DNA of 64,000 nucleotides from Gnomoniopsis sp. IMI 355080 (lineage: Eukaryota > Ascomycota > Sordariomycetes > Diaporthales > Gnomoniaceae): NCBI GenBank assembly GCA_027946555.1, contig JAPEVC010000063.1:62001-126000 (forward strand), written 5' to 3'. This document shows positions 38,876 through 51,265 of the stretch, piece after piece (positions within the stretch are counted from its first letter, which is position 1; each line of letters begins with the position of its first letter). The notes under the pieces were generated by a model, which saw only the letters and a list, made by a program, of their open reading frames with translations, was not told the DNA's origin and made no database searches. The translations under genes were made by a program, and so were the position numbers.

Positions 38876-41183
38876 GGCCTGAGGGATGTGGCAAAGCTTG
38901 AGATTGTCACGACACATGAGGAATGTGTTGAATAGACTTATTATCACCACAAGGCACTTATCTGTATATAGCCAATTATATAAAATTCTCACACAATGGA
39001 TTGCGATCCTAGGCTGGGTCTCTCACTAGCCATTGACCCTCGATCTTTTTCAAGACCTGGCGGAGGTAAGTCTCTGCACGCTCCAGGCAAGTCTAGCCTG
39101 TACTTTGGAAAAGATTAGTGATTCCCAAGTCTGAGTCCTGAAGTCGGGAAAGGAAATGAACGTCGACGTAGTGTTAAGAATCTCATGGGTTTGATCAATT
39201 GAGAATGTTCGGGCTTCGGGTGTTGTAGAGGTGACCCACTGGAGCTTACCAAGGCTGCTAAGATAGGCACCAGAGCTAGAAATCTGGACGCGGCAATGGC
39301 AATCATACTTTCTATACGAAGGCCCAGGCCGCGATTCGGGAGCCATGATTCAGTCAGGCTGGGGATGATACTGACAGTATCAGTCAACTGGCCTCAGCGG
39401 ACCACTGTATCAAATCGACCTTTATTCCGCGCAAATATTTGACGTAAATATTCAAATCTTTGCGAATAGGGATGTTCAGTGTTATTTATATTGAGTTGGC
39501 CTTTCAAATCCGCACGAGGCAGACAAAGGGCTCTTTGTTCGTTTCGACTTGGGCATGGCAATAACTGATATTCGTCAATGCTGTTGTGATATATGACAAG
39601 AAACACCCTTTATGTTTGTCAAGGGACCGCCATGGTCCACCCGCCTATGACTTCAAAATTCGGCAGAAGTGGCATTAATGGGCAGAATCTTGTCAAGATA
39701 ACGCTAGAATGGACGGGCCCCGAATCATGTTAGGTTTGCCGAAAGCACTCCGAGTGTACACGTTGCAAATCGACACGGAATCTCCTCGATGTGGATGTTC
39801 GTCAAGATCCCATCCTGGGCTTTCTATGCACTTAGCCAAACACAAAACTAGTTTCTTGGAGTGTTTAACGCCAGTGGAGGTCAAATTGGAGACTCTTTGT
39901 TGGGCGGTGGTGGGCAGAAGGAAGGAGGTGGATCCGAAAGAACAGTCTCAACGCCTAAGAATTTTCCTCGACAAAGATATGTCTGAAGAGTGGGCACACC
40001 TCGAGTCCTTTGAATTTGAAATAAACAATGCCTCATATATATTCTCATTGTGCTTTCACGGCCTCAAAAGTGACAAGGCCACCTGCAACCTTTGCACTGA
40101 GCAGCTGTAGTCCAACCTGGAATTCACGTGTCTCAGTTTCGGGAGAGCAAATTGCCCATTAGTAATGACTAGCTGGGTGTCTAACTGTTCAGAAGCGAGC
40201 GAAGTTCCAGAAGTTTCCACTTGATATAGGGGTTTGCATGTTCATTTTTTAAAAAAAAATACGGTCAGAAAGCGTGAATGCATCGGCCGTAGCAGAGAGA
40301 GATCTGGCTGTGGACTGTGGGATGTCGGTATCTACCTACCTGCCTAGGTAGGTGATCGGGATGCTGGATGCTCGAGGTGAATCCGCACTCATGCATACAA
40401 GCTTCACTTAAAGTTGTCTTTGAATGAGGCTATCGTACTCGAAAATGATTGTGCCGGCGTCAAACCGAAATGACGGACTTTATCCATGGTTTATTCGGGC
40501 TCAATCGTGTGTCCGCCTCGTACCTGCTAAATGGTTTTCCCGCGCAGTCGATGCTGCCATCTTGTTGCTGGGTACCCTAGCAAGTATAAACCCTTATTTC
40601 CTATCGCCGTGCTAACAGTTATTCACCAAGTTTGCTCCGCATGATGATAGTGCTGGCCTGGGCTGACATGACTGACAGGGCTGAGGTCCTGCGGCGGCGT
40701 GCCGGAGTCCCTGGGCTCTCCGACGCCAACCCTCAGTCCCGGAGCCCCCTTGATACGGCACAGATTTCGCAAGAGTAAGTCGCCTTCCAAAATGCATCCG
40801 CGCATTCGCACTAGCCCTGGTCCACAATCACTGTGGTTCACAAGAGCGGGTCCTTTGCTGAGCGGGTTGGCAGGGTGTTCGGTAGGGCGGTTCATCCTTC
40901 GGGCTCGTCGAAGACCCGCGAAATACCGTCTTCGGACACAACGGTGGACTCTAATGCTCAGTAGCCCAATACTCATTAACCATGTTGTTTCCTCCTTTTT
41001 CTCGATTCTTAGACTGTCTCAAACTCGTGGGTGAGCTTGAATCAACTTCTGTCTGGCACTCTGTCCCAGTGTCCACGGACTTGAATCACCAAGCTTGCTC
41101 TCGTTGCTCAAAAATAATCTCCAACTCTATCTGCTTATAAGTTTCTATTCGACACGTCCCAGCATAGGGGCTAAGCCAAAGCC
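38876..41183. other. Intergenic, promoter of the ABC transporter
   Basis: No supported gene. A 133-codon frame at 39709-40110 has no motif. A TAGGTA-type cluster lies at 40331-40353. A CTTATAAG sequence near 41137 could act as a TATA element for the transporter. Confidence 0.45.
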
Positions 41184-44100
41184 ATGGGGAAGGAAGAATA
41201 CGACAATATGCCTTCGCCCGTGGGGCATACTCTAGAATCTCAAGAGGATCTTCAATTGTACGAAAGCCATTGGGATGAGCATGGTACAGCACTCGAATCT
41301 GGCTCCGAGGAAGCCAGCGAACGATCACAAGTTGTTGAGGAACAGGAAATCAGGAGAATAGCTACTGTCCTCTCCAGAAGATCGACAACCGGCCATCACA
41401 CAGATCTGGACCAGGTACTTTCTTTCAACAATAGCGATTCCACCCTACAGCCACAAAGCAAAGACTTCGACCCGTCGAAATGGGCAATGAACCTAGTTCA
41501 ACAATTGGAAGCGCAAGCAATACGCCCTGTCCGGACCGGAATCCTTTTCAAAGACCTCACCGTGTCCGGCACTGGAGATGCTGTGCAATTACAGCAAACT
41601 GTGGATTCGATGCTGACAGGACCGTTGCGACCGGGCGAATTTTTCCATCTCGGAAAGAAGGCGCCCAAAAGGATTCTTCATCAGTTCGATGGCGTTCTCG
41701 ACAGTGGAGAGCTTTTGATCGTGCTTGGAAGGCCAGGTTCTGGTTGCACTACACTCCTAAAGTCCATGACTGGCGAGCTGGACGGACTCAGTCTCGACCA
41801 GAGCTCTGTTATTTCTTATGATGGCATCTCTCAGCAACAGATGGTCAAGGAGTTCAAGGGAGAGATTGTGTACAATCAAGAAGTTGATAGGCATTTCCCT
41901 CATCTCACGGTTGGGCAGACACTCGAATTCGCAGCGGCCGCTCGGACACCGTCCAACCGATTGAATGGCCTGTCTCGCAACGAGTATGCTAAAGTGATGG
42001 CACAAGTGACTATGGCCATTTGCGGCTTGACCCACACTTACAACACCAAGGTCGGTGATGACTTCATTCGCGGAGTTTCAGGCGGTGAGAGGAAACGTGT
42101 TAGTATCGCTGAGATGATGCTTGCGGGATCTCCCTTTGCAGCTTGGGACAACAGGTGTGTCTTTATTTCCTCACCCTCAACTTGTCATACCCAAACATAA
42201 GACCTCCTGGACGTAGGGATGAATATTATATTGATTAAGCATGGCGTATACTGACTCATTCTCAATGCAGTACACGAGGCCTCGACTCAGCAACAGCTTT
42301 CAAATTTGTACAGACACTGCGTATGTTCAGCAACATTTTCGGCGCCTCGCACGCTGTGGCCATCTACCAGGCTTCCCAGGCTATTTACAATCTGTTCGAT
42401 AAAGTCATTGTATTGTATGAGGGACGGCAGATTTTCTTCGGACCGGTCGGCCAAGCCAAAGCCTTTTTCGAAAGGCAGGGCTGGGCGTGTCCATCGCGAC
42501 AAACCACCGGGGATTTCCTCACGTCAGTCACGAATCCCAACGAACGCAGGGCCCGCGAAGGAATGGAGAACAAGGTCCCACGAACCTCGGAGGACTTTGA
42601 ACGATACTGGCGTGCATCGCCCGAATACAAGGCCTTGCAGGAAGACATACAGAGGCATAGCGAAACGTACCCACTGTCCGATGACGACCAAGCCGGACGC
42701 TCTGGCACACAGAACCAGACTCTTGAGCTTTTCCGAGAAAGCAAAAAGCTTCGACAAGCCAAGCATGCTCGATCTGGATCACCCTATGTCACCACGGTGG
42801 GTCAACAGATCAAGCTCAATGTCAAGAGGGCGTATCAGCGTGTCTGGGGTGACAGAACCTCTACTTTGACCAACGCTGTCATGCAGGTCATCATCGCGCT
42901 GATCATGGGATCTCTGTTCTACGCACCAGACAACTACGAGTCTACTACCGGCTTCTACTCCAAAGGCGCCGCCCTGTTTATGGGCGTGCTATCGAATGCT
43001 TTGAGTGTGCTCTCCGAGATAAGCAGTCTATACGCACAACGTCCAATCGTCAATAAGCACGCTTCATATGCCTTCTATCACCCTGCTACTGAGGCTTTAG
43101 CTGGCCTTGTTCTTGATATACCTGTCAAACTCTTCATTGCCATACCTTTCAACGTTATTCTTTACTTCTTGGCAGGGCTACGCCGGGAACCAGGACAGTT
43201 CTTCCTCTTCTTCCTGATAACCTATCTTTCGACCTTCATCTTCTCGGGCGTTTTTCGCACAGTCGCGGCTGCTACTCGTACCTCGTCCCAGGCTATGACA
43301 GTGGCTGGTATACTTGTGCTTGCCTTGGCCATATACACCGGATTCATGATTGCTGTCCCTTCGATGCCTGTTTGGTTCAGTTGGATCCGCTGGATTAACC
43401 CGCTGTTCTATGCATTCGAAATCTTGGTGGCCAACGAATTTCATGGTCATGAGTATATCTGCTCCAGTATCATACCCGCTTATACTCCACTTCAAGGCGA
43501 CTCTTGGATCTGCAATGCTGTGGGCGCGGTCGCAGGTCGTGCTACTGTCAGCGGAGACGCATACATCGGCGCAAGCTTCAACTACACATGGTCGCATACG
43601 TGGCGCAATTTTGGCATTCTCATTGCTTTCCTGATCTTCTTCCTGGCACTATACATCGCCGTGGCAGAGCTGAACGCGGGTATGGGCAGCACGGCAGAGT
43701 TTCTGGTATTTCAACGGGGCCACGTACCCGCCTATCTCCAAAGCAAAGGCAACGCCAGCAACCAATCTGTGGAGCGTCGACCTGGAGCGGATTCGATGCA
43801 AGAAAATGAGGGCAAAGTTTCTGCACTGGAGCCGCAAACCGACGTGTTTACTTGGAGAGATGTTGTATATGACATCCAAATCAAAGGCGAGACTCGCCGG
43901 TTGTTGGACAATATTTCAGGATGGGTCAAACCTGGAACTCTCACTACTCTCATGGGCGTTAGTGGCGCAGGCAAGACTACACTGCTCGACGCTTTGGCAC
44001 AGAGAATTACGATGGGCGTCATCACTGGAGATATGTTGGTCAACGGTAAACCGTTGGACGAGAGCTTCCAACGCAAAACGGGATATGTGCAACAGCAGGG

Positions 44101-45828
44101 TAAGTCAACTTCACGTCTCGCTCAACCAATTAATCACGCACGGATTCTGACGTCTTTCATTTAGATCTTCACTTAGAGACAGCCACTGTCAGAGAGTCTC
44201 TCCGCTTCAGCGCCATGCTTCGCCAGCCAGCCTCAGTCAGCAAAGAAGAAAAGTACAGATTCGTCGAAGACGTCATCAAGATGCTCAACATGGAAGATTT
44301 CGCCGATGCCGTGGTCGGAGTTCCTGGCGAGGGCCTGAACGTCGAGCAGCGCAAGCTTCTCACAATCGGTGTTGAACTGGCAGCCAAGCCTAAGCTTCTA
44401 CTTTTCCTGGACGAACCTACCAGTGGTCTTGATTCTCAAAGTTCCTGGGCTATCGTATCCTTCCTACGCAAACTTGCCGATTCTGGACAGGCCGTGCTCT
44501 GCACGATACATCAACCGAGTGCCGTGCTGTTCCAGGAATTCGATCGGCTGTTGTTCCTCGCCAAGGGAGGCAAGACGGTCTACTTTGGCGACATAGGCAA
44601 GAATTCAAGGACTTTGCTGAACTACTTCGAAACCAATGGAGCACGCCCTTGTCATAGCGACGAGAACCCGGCCGAGTACATGCTCGAGATCGCCAACGGA
44701 CAGACACATGACTGGCACTCAATTTGGCTCAAGAGCCAAGAACGGCAGGAAGTTGAAGCTGAAATCGACAGAATTCACAACGAAAAGGCGCACCAGTCAC
44801 ACACAGGCGAGGACGAGGGCAGTCATTCAGAGTTCGCCATGCCATTCAGCCAACAGCTAATGGCTGTTACTGTACGAGTTTTCCAACAATACTGGCGCAT
44901 GCCCGAGTATATCTTTGCGAAATTCTTCCTCGGTATTGTCGCCGGTCTCTTTATCGGCTTTTCCTTTTACAAGCCTGATGCCTCTCTGGCTGGTATGCAG
45001 ATCACCGTCTTCTCTTCGTTCCAGGTCATCACCCTTTTCTCTGCCGTGGTCCAGCAGATTCAACCTCTGTTTGTCACTCAGCGGTCTTTGTACGAGGTTC
45101 GGGAGCGGCCCAGCAAAGCATACAGCTGGAAGGCCTTCATGATGGCCCAAATCATTGTGGAGATTCCTTACCAGATCGTCTTGGGTATCCTTGCCTATGT
45201 TTGTTTCTACTTCCCGGTCGTCGGCGCGGGGCAGGACAGTGAGAGTCAAGCCTTGCTCTTGCTCCTGATCGTCATGCTCTTCGTCTATGCCTCATCCTTC
45301 GCGCATATGACCATCGCCGCACTACCCGACGCGAATACCGCCGCTGCACTGGTTACGTTGGGCATGTTGTTGAGCATGATGTTCTGTGGTGTCCTGCAGA
45401 CTCCCACCGCGTTGCCCGGTTTCTGGCTTTTCATGTACTATGTCAGCCCCTTCACTTACTGGATCTCCGGCGTCACATCTACCATGGCTCACGGACGCCA
45501 GGTGACTTGCTCCAACGTCGAGGCTTCTATCATCGATCCCCCGCTGGGACAAACATGCGGCGAGTACTTTTCCGCGTATCTGAATGGGACGGGTTCCGCG
45601 GGCACGCTTCAAAACCCCAGTGACACCTCTGCGTGCAGATACTGCTCCCTGTCTTCTGCCGACGACTTCCTGGCCGGCAGTGGTATCTTCTGGGAGGACA
45701 GATGGCGAAATTTTGGAATCATGTGGGCGTACTTCATCTTCAATATTGTCGTCGCCGTAGGCACATACTATTGGTTCCGAGTGAGGCCGAACCAAAAGGC
45801 TCGCGTTACCATGAAGAAGAATGCATAA
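41184..45828 (+). CDS. PDR-type ABC transporter (ABCG full transporter)
   Basis: Three exons: 41184-42154, 42271-44099 and 44165-45828, giving 1487 residues. The order is NBD1-TMD1-NBD2-TMD2, as in Pdr5/CDR proteins. NBD1 has the degenerate Walker [10 protein letters not shown] (about 182) with Cys in place of Lys, an intact signature VSGGERKR (about 298) and Walker B ending WDN, where intron 1 falls. NBD2 has a canonical Walker [10 protein letters not shown] (about 886), the degenerate signature LNVEQRKLL (about 991) and [13 protein letters not shown]. This alternation is the normal asymmetric site arrangement of the family. A PDR_CDR segment with paired Cys lies after TMD1. It should export hydrophobic drugs, plant toxins or lipids at the plasma membrane; the substrate cannot be read from sequence. 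Confidence 0.96.
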
Positions 45829-46591
45829 AGAGAAGGCGGGAAGATGAGTGTTAGGCGTTGTTGTTTGAGTACATCGACCACGCCTAGTCTTTGGGCGCAT
45901 TGTTGTCCTGGACGGATGAGTAAAAAATACTATAATGTTTTCGGCGTACATGGGGTTTGCATAGACCTTGAATTCTCGGGTATCCCATTAGATCGGGGCC
46001 GGCGCATACTTAATAGACTAAACACGAAGATCTCAGAAGATCAACTGATAGAAACTCAAATTATTTGCAAGAGACATCAATAAGTTTCGGTGATATGTAC
46101 TCGAGCGATTTCCTGGGCCGATCAATCATAATACAATCTTAGAAGAAAGAGCGTGTGGAACCTTTGACTCAAATCTCCATTATAATGTTGTTGTTGTATG
46201 CTAGAACTTACGCATTCAACAATAGGCGCCAGCCATGCGACATTTGATTCGCTCCTAACCAGGCTAGAATATATTACAATTCTCCCTTCGATGACCTCGA
46301 GATCATTCCATAATCTAGGACTTGGCATAGTCTTGTTTGGCACATTTCTGGAGAGCCTCATGGACCAAGGCACCGAATGTGGGATTCGATAGAAGGCATA
46401 CATTTATCTCTCAAACGATAGACTTTGTCGTACAAGCACTTATTAAAGGTTCTGCCCATGATTCGTTCCCTGTCCCAATTCCTGGCAGTTTTCTCTGTAC
46501 TAGGGCAACGCAGGGCACTTATATAAAGGCGCCTCTTTTTGGACCTCAAAACTCACTGAAACTATTTATTCATGAACTTGCTCCTCACAGA
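45829..46591. other. Intergenic between convergent ABC transporter and MAPEG genes
   Basis: Joint 3' flanks. A TATATAAAG near 46520 precedes a long plus-strand frame that only mirrors the MAPEG gene. Confidence 0.45.
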
Positions 46592-47166
46592 TCAAAGTCC
46601 CCAGAAGTCCTTGGCAAGCCATGCACTGTATCCCGCCAGTGCGCCCAAAACTCCAGCTGTGCCAAAGTACCCAACGGGCCTTCCCACAGCCATCGAGCCA
46701 GGCCGAATGAGTCCAAAGTCGGCATGCAGGACACGCAGTGCGAAGAGAATGGTCATGGCTCCCGTCAAGACTTTCCGGTTGGCCCCATTAAGTTCAGCAA
46801 GCGCTGCGAGGATGAATGCAAGGGGCACATTCTCGGCAAAGTTGGCGTGCGCGCGCGTCGACACCAGCAGGTCGTTGTACTTGTCGCCCTGCGTTGCTAC
46901 AACAGATTTGCCACTGGGCGAGTCGCTGTCTTTCTTGGAGGAGTCGTCTCCGATCCAATGCTCATCGCGAAGCCGATATTGCACACAACGACCCGAAAGA
47001 TAAAGGAAATAAGCGGTGAACGGGAGGGCGAAGGCGCCAGTGACAGCTGCCGAAGAGAGTCGTAAGTCAGTTCGGAGTTCCCGAATACATATAGAAGGAA
47101 TGTGGACTGTCACCTACGCAGAAGCCTAGCAGGCGCGAGGCCAATGGAAGAATTATAGGATGACAT
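46592..47166 (-). CDS. MAPEG-family membrane protein
   Basis: Two exons on the minus strand, 47166-47118 and 47046-46592, give 167 residues. Four hydrophobic helices are visible. The MAPEG pattern is seen in YNDLLVSTRAHANFAENVPL followed by a long hydrophobic helix and LRVLHADFGL, matching the R-x-H-x-N-x-x-E-N core of microsomal glutathione transferase relatives. The family acts in glutathione-dependent detoxification or eicosanoid-type chemistry at internal membranes. The Ser/Lys-rich insert (about 45-65) is not conserved in the family as I know it. The short first exon was placed by frame and splice consensus. Confidence 0.88.
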
Positions 47167-47559
47167 TGTGATTTTGAAAGTAGTGTAGCTCGAATTATAT
47201 CCCCAGTCACCTGTGAGATGAAGTGAATACTGTGCAGTAACAAATTTAACCCCAGGGAATGCGAGGGGAAGATTGAATTTAAATGTCGTGCGTCATTATG
47301 CTACCCTATCAAGTCTACTTTTATTAGCGGCAGTTATTATAAGTGAGAGTGCATGTCCTGGATGTGACAGCCGAAACGACCATAGTATGTAGAGTATTGT
47401 TAAGATTGTTGCAATCGAATATACCATGTATAGTACTCGGTAACGAATGAGAAGACAGCACAGACGCGGGTTTCGGGTGACCGGGTGGACATGCGGGTGT
47501 GGAGAAACTTGAGTCAGGGTATATAATCCTCTCCATACGGATGAATTCCAACAGAAAAT
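47167..47559. other. Intergenic upstream of MAPEG and tRNA genes
   Basis: AT-rich, with no gene seen. Confidence 0.5.
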
Positions 47560-47684
47560 GGTCAGATGGCCGAGTGGTCTAAGGCGCTAGACTCAAGTAG
47601 TTCATTAAAAAGACAACTTGACCATTCAAGATGGTTTAAATTCTAGTATCGAAAGATGCGTGGGTTCGAGTCCCACTCTGATCA
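47560..47684 (+). tRNA. tRNA-Leu (anticodon CAA) with intron
   Basis: The acceptor strand GGTCAGA pairs with TCTGATC (one G-U). The D-arm/A box is TGGCCGAGTGG. The anticodon stem CTAGA/TCTAG closes a seven-base loop CTCAAGT with anticodon CAA at 47594-47596. A 43-nt intron (47598-47640) starts one base after the anticodon, the normal site. A long variable arm and a T-arm with B box GGTTCGAGTCC follow, and TTTT downstream can end Pol III transcription. The mature length is 82 nt before CCA. Confidence 0.93.
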
Positions 47685-48319
47685 AAACTTTTGCCGTTTT
47701 GTCACACCATGCGCATGAAAAAAATTACTAATACATTCTTTTTTTGCAACTAATGTGGTAAAGCCAGAAGCCGGAACTTGTAAAAATCAAAAGCGAAATG
47801 AGATGACTTTCTCAGATATGTACGGGTTCGAGTCCAGTTCTAATCGTATCCCGGGATTGATACTTCGCTTCTTTGCCCAGCAAATATATACTTAGTGATA
47901 GTAGCGATACGCTGATAAAATATTTGTTCATTAAGTCCATCAGCCCGAATATATCGCTGTAGAACAATGTGCGGCTCAAGGCGGTCCAATCGCTGGCGTT
48001 GATGAGCGCTGACGGGAAGCGGTTTTGATCTACGTAAATCCTCATGCCCCCCCCCCCAGCAGCTACCATGCATATCAGAACAATCTGGACGGACAGAACA
48101 TTGCCTAAAATTTTCACAACCTCTCATCAATGAGATTGATGCCCGCCGACTGTCTACTCGGAGGCTTGAAACCCATGGACTCGAACATGCGTTTTGGAGC
48201 TCCAAGCAATGATTACGTTTTCCAATATCACGAGATGCAGAGAGGTTGAGACCGTGTGAGTCCAAAGTATTTCCTGGACATATTGTTTTTGTTGAAGAGA
48301 TTAAGAAAAGACGTTGTTA
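47685..48319. other. Intergenic with tRNA-like relics
   Basis: Holds an 11-C run (48047-48057) and two isolated T-arm-like sequences (plus strand 47824-47835; minus strand near 48172-48183) without the rest of a tRNA. Confidence 0.5.
47813..47846 (+). pseudogene. Degenerate tRNA 3'-end fragment
   Basis: The sequence around GGGTTCGAGTCC, followed by an A/T-changed acceptor-like TTCTAATC, mirrors the 3' half of the tRNA-Leu 140 bases upstream (AGATG..GGGTTCGAGTCC..TCTGATC). The T-stem no longer pairs fully and no 5' half is seen. Confidence 0.45.
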
Positions 48320-50206
48320 TCACGATGCAAGATCTATCATCTTCCCCAAATTGATGGTCCCAAGCCCTGTGACTGGGTCCCAGCCCGGCAAGACATCAAA
48401 GCCCAACTCATAACTGCCGTCATTAAAAGTGCAACTGCCTCCAGAGCCTTCAGTGCTGTCCAACAGCGCTTCGTCCAATTTTCCACTATACAACAACGGA
48501 TTGAGAAAACCCAGAGTGGGCTTTCCAGCCCGAAGCCTCTTGTCGTTGATCAGCGTGATCATGCTCGCTACGATCGGGGCACTAGCACTGGTCCCCTTGG
48601 TGGTTAGGCCACCTCCAATCTGGATCCGACTGCCAATGGCTGAGATATCGGGGATTCCGCGGCCAGAGGTGTTGTACCAGCCCGCATGTGAGCCGTTGAG
48701 TGCTGTTATATAGGCACTGGCGGCGGCTTCCTGCCATGCGGGGCGAGCAAAGTAGTTCGAAAAGCCTCCGGCAGAGAAATCAGCACCAGCGACGGTGCTA
48801 TAAGCGGCGGTTGCGCCCACAGACGTGACGTAAGGACAGTCGGCAGGGAATGTCGGAATAAATTGGGTCTTGTTGCTGAAGCCATCATTGGCGTAGCAAC
48901 CTAGGTCAGATGTGCCTGTCCCACCCTCGCCTCCGTCGCCGGAAGCTACAAGGACCGAGACTCCGCGGCTTGTGAGCTGCATGAACAGGTCACAGACCCG
49001 ATTGGCGTACGTGAGAGGAATGGTCTGCTCGTCATCGGTGTACGAAAAAGAAAGGACTTGAGGAACCGATTCTTGGGAGACGAGGAATTCGAGGAATGGT
49101 ACCCATGGCTCGTTGATGCTCGTTGAGTTGTCTGTGACTGTGACGCCGTCGTCGTTGATATGCGGTCCTCGTCCACCGGTAGAGTAATATGTAACGTCAA
49201 GTGGCTGCACGTAAGGCATTGTGCATACCAGGTCAAGATTCGCCTCCCCTCCTGTACCTTGGTTTTCTGAACTGCCCCCGTTGACAGGAACCACGGTGAA
49301 ATTGTAATCCGGGTCGAAATTCGTGTCGTTGCGTCGAGAACTGTAGTCGGCAAGGTACTCATGAATATAGTTCAAGCCCGGATACTCTTCAAGAAAACCG
49401 GCGATGGCGAGAGAGCTGTTTGAGAGGTTGTCCGGGGGAGTGTAAGTGATGTTGTAGAGGTCGACGACGCATTGAGGCACGATAGCATCATTTGTTATGC
49501 AACTCGATGGCATGGCTGTAGTTCGTTCTTGTCAGTCTCCAGCAATTTCATCGCCCCATGGGAGAGTGCTTTCCATACCTGCACGTGGCATCAGGCTTTC
49601 TGGGTCTGATCTTTTGACGATTGGGAATGAGTTGAATGACTTTTTTGATCTCTTATTCACCATGAATTGAGTGACGGGATAGACATAGTCCACGCTGTCA
49701 ATCAGCTCCTCTGGAAGGCTATACGCCTTGGCTCGGTACTGTGTATTCGAGCTCCCACTCACTCGGTAGCTAGACATATTGCAACTGAGAAGAGTGTTGA
49801 TATGCGCAACGGTCGCGTTCAAATTCACCCAGGCATCTTCGAGGGCAAAATCTGTGACATTGTTTCTTTGCAGCCAGGACACCACAGTGTCCACAGCGGA
49901 TCCAGACACCTCACGGTACTGACGAACTTCGTCCCTTGACAAGTGGGCGCCGTATGCTTCGTGGGAAGGGTTGCTGATATCGTCGAGTCGTGCTCGGAGC
50001 TCTTGTAGACCTGGCTGTTTCAACGCTATAGACAACGAAAGCTTTGCTGTGTTGTCAGCTTGTCCGAGGTACTTCCACCCATTTGGGAGACGAGACGGTG
50101 CTGTCTCGTAGACGACCGATTTAGCATCTGCTGAAAACGCTTGCAGCAAGAGGAGTAATGCTATTGGTAGAGAGCCAAACATTTGGAGAGATATTTCGCC
50201 GAGCAT
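48320..50206 (-). CDS. Secreted sedolisin protease (S53, tripeptidyl-peptidase type)
   Basis: Two exons on the minus strand, 50206-49579 and 49515-48320, give 607 residues. A signal peptide (LPIALLLLLQAFSADA) is followed by a pro-kumamolisin domain (about 30-195) and a linker to the mature enzyme near the MPRAAMPSSC segment. The sedolisin catalytic set is visible: Glu300 and Asp304 in GGEANLDL, the oxyanion Asp403 in SGDGG, and Ser519 in KGTSASAP. The C-terminal DVLPGWDPVTGLGT is the usual calcium-site region. The enzyme should be acid-active and release tripeptides, or act as an endopeptidase, outside the cell. A second in-frame Met at 50182 gives an equally good signal peptide. Confidence 0.94.
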
Positions 50207-51265
50207 TCTGAATGTTCAATGGTTCCATGAGAGACACGCTTGGCTGTTCTCGTCGAGTCTTTATATGCAAGTTAATGCTTGTCTGTATCGTACAGTACAT
50301 ACCTACCTACCTACGTGGGTAAGTACCTAGGTTTGTTCTGTTGCCCCTGATATTCCATGCTAGTCCACCCCAACTGGAAGGCGCAATGAGTCCGTGTCTA
50401 GACATAAACGTAAAAAGTTATGTTTGTAGCTCCTACACGACTCGTGCTAGCAAGGGTACCTAAATTCTTAGACGTTTAGTTCCTTCGTATTCCAAATTAA
50501 AGCTCCTCGGTACGCCCACAGGGAGAGGCTTGGCAGCCCTGTAGAGCGGATACCTTCATTTAGGGGTGCAGTAACCGAGGGCAATCCCCTAATTATAGCA
50601 CGACCGAACCAGAACAGCACTACCCTAAGGCTCGTGACAAGAAGCTTGTTTTTAAGCCTAAAATCGCACGGATGAACGCATGGGTCTTCGCATAGGTGTT
50701 ATTGCACATACAGACAAGCAGACCTGTAGGTCCTGCTAGCTAATCAATTCTATGTCTCCATCACCACCAGAAATGCCGCGTCCCCAATACTCAGACGCGC
50801 TGTGATGAGTGCTCCCACCGAATCAGCTCGAGTATGGGGTTGCTCCAATACGCGTCCCTACGGTTTTCTGAGTACTTGATCGTAACACGACCTCGAGAGC
50901 AAATCTTGAGGATGGACTCGTCTTTCATGGTGTTCAATAGCATCTATTACTCATGAAATTCGGCACGCAGATGCGTGATTCTGTCCATCATGGCACAAGC
51001 CAACTTTTGAAGCCTAGGCAATTAATCCTGCATGTATCAACTGCGACTGCAACTCCGAGTCCCGACACTCGCTCTGCGAACTCCGAGAATATCGACTATG
51101 CCGCAGAGGCTGACCTGCACCGTTGGATTCAACCCCTGGCACTTTCCTTATCATGGATGTGACGAGTTCCTCCGGACTCCGTCTTTAAGTACGTCGAGTC
51201 CCATGCCTCTACAGTAAGCGCAGCTTCTGCAGCCCTCATTTCTTCTACCCGATTCAACCATCAAA
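50207..51265. other. Divergent promoter region of sedolisin and amidohydrolase genes
   Basis: About 1.06 kb between two outward-facing genes. Contains a TATA element for the sedolisin, a run of ACCTACCTACC ending in TACCTAGGTT (50334-50343), and no gene. Confidence 0.55.
50259..50268 (-). promoter_or_regulatory. TATA element of the sedolisin gene
   Basis: GCATATAAAG on the minus strand lies 53 bases before the first ATG of the sedolisin. The position and sequence fit a TATA box with a short leader. Confidence 0.4.

Noticed and set aside
39709..40110. 133-codon plus-strand frame between the aquaporin and ABC genes
   Set aside because: No family motif, no splice evidence and no promoter sign. 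Length is within reach of chance.
27406..45828. Secondary-metabolite gene cluster
   Set aside because: An oxidoreductase, a transporter and a lactonase-like protein are present, but no polyketide synthase, peptide synthetase, terpene cyclase or prenyltransferase is seen, and unrelated genes intervene.
45322..45951. 209-codon minus-strand frame
   Set aside because: Mirror of the ABC transporter third exon; no independent motif.
46337..47065. 242-codon plus-strand frame with a TATATAAAG upstream
   Set aside because: It is antisense to the MAPEG gene, whose frame, family motif and splice site are clear. The plus-strand product is compositionally odd and has no motif.
48898..48905. CCTAGGTC inside the sedolisin exon
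   Set aside because: A coding occurrence with only part of the palindrome; probably chance and not counted as a dispersed copy.
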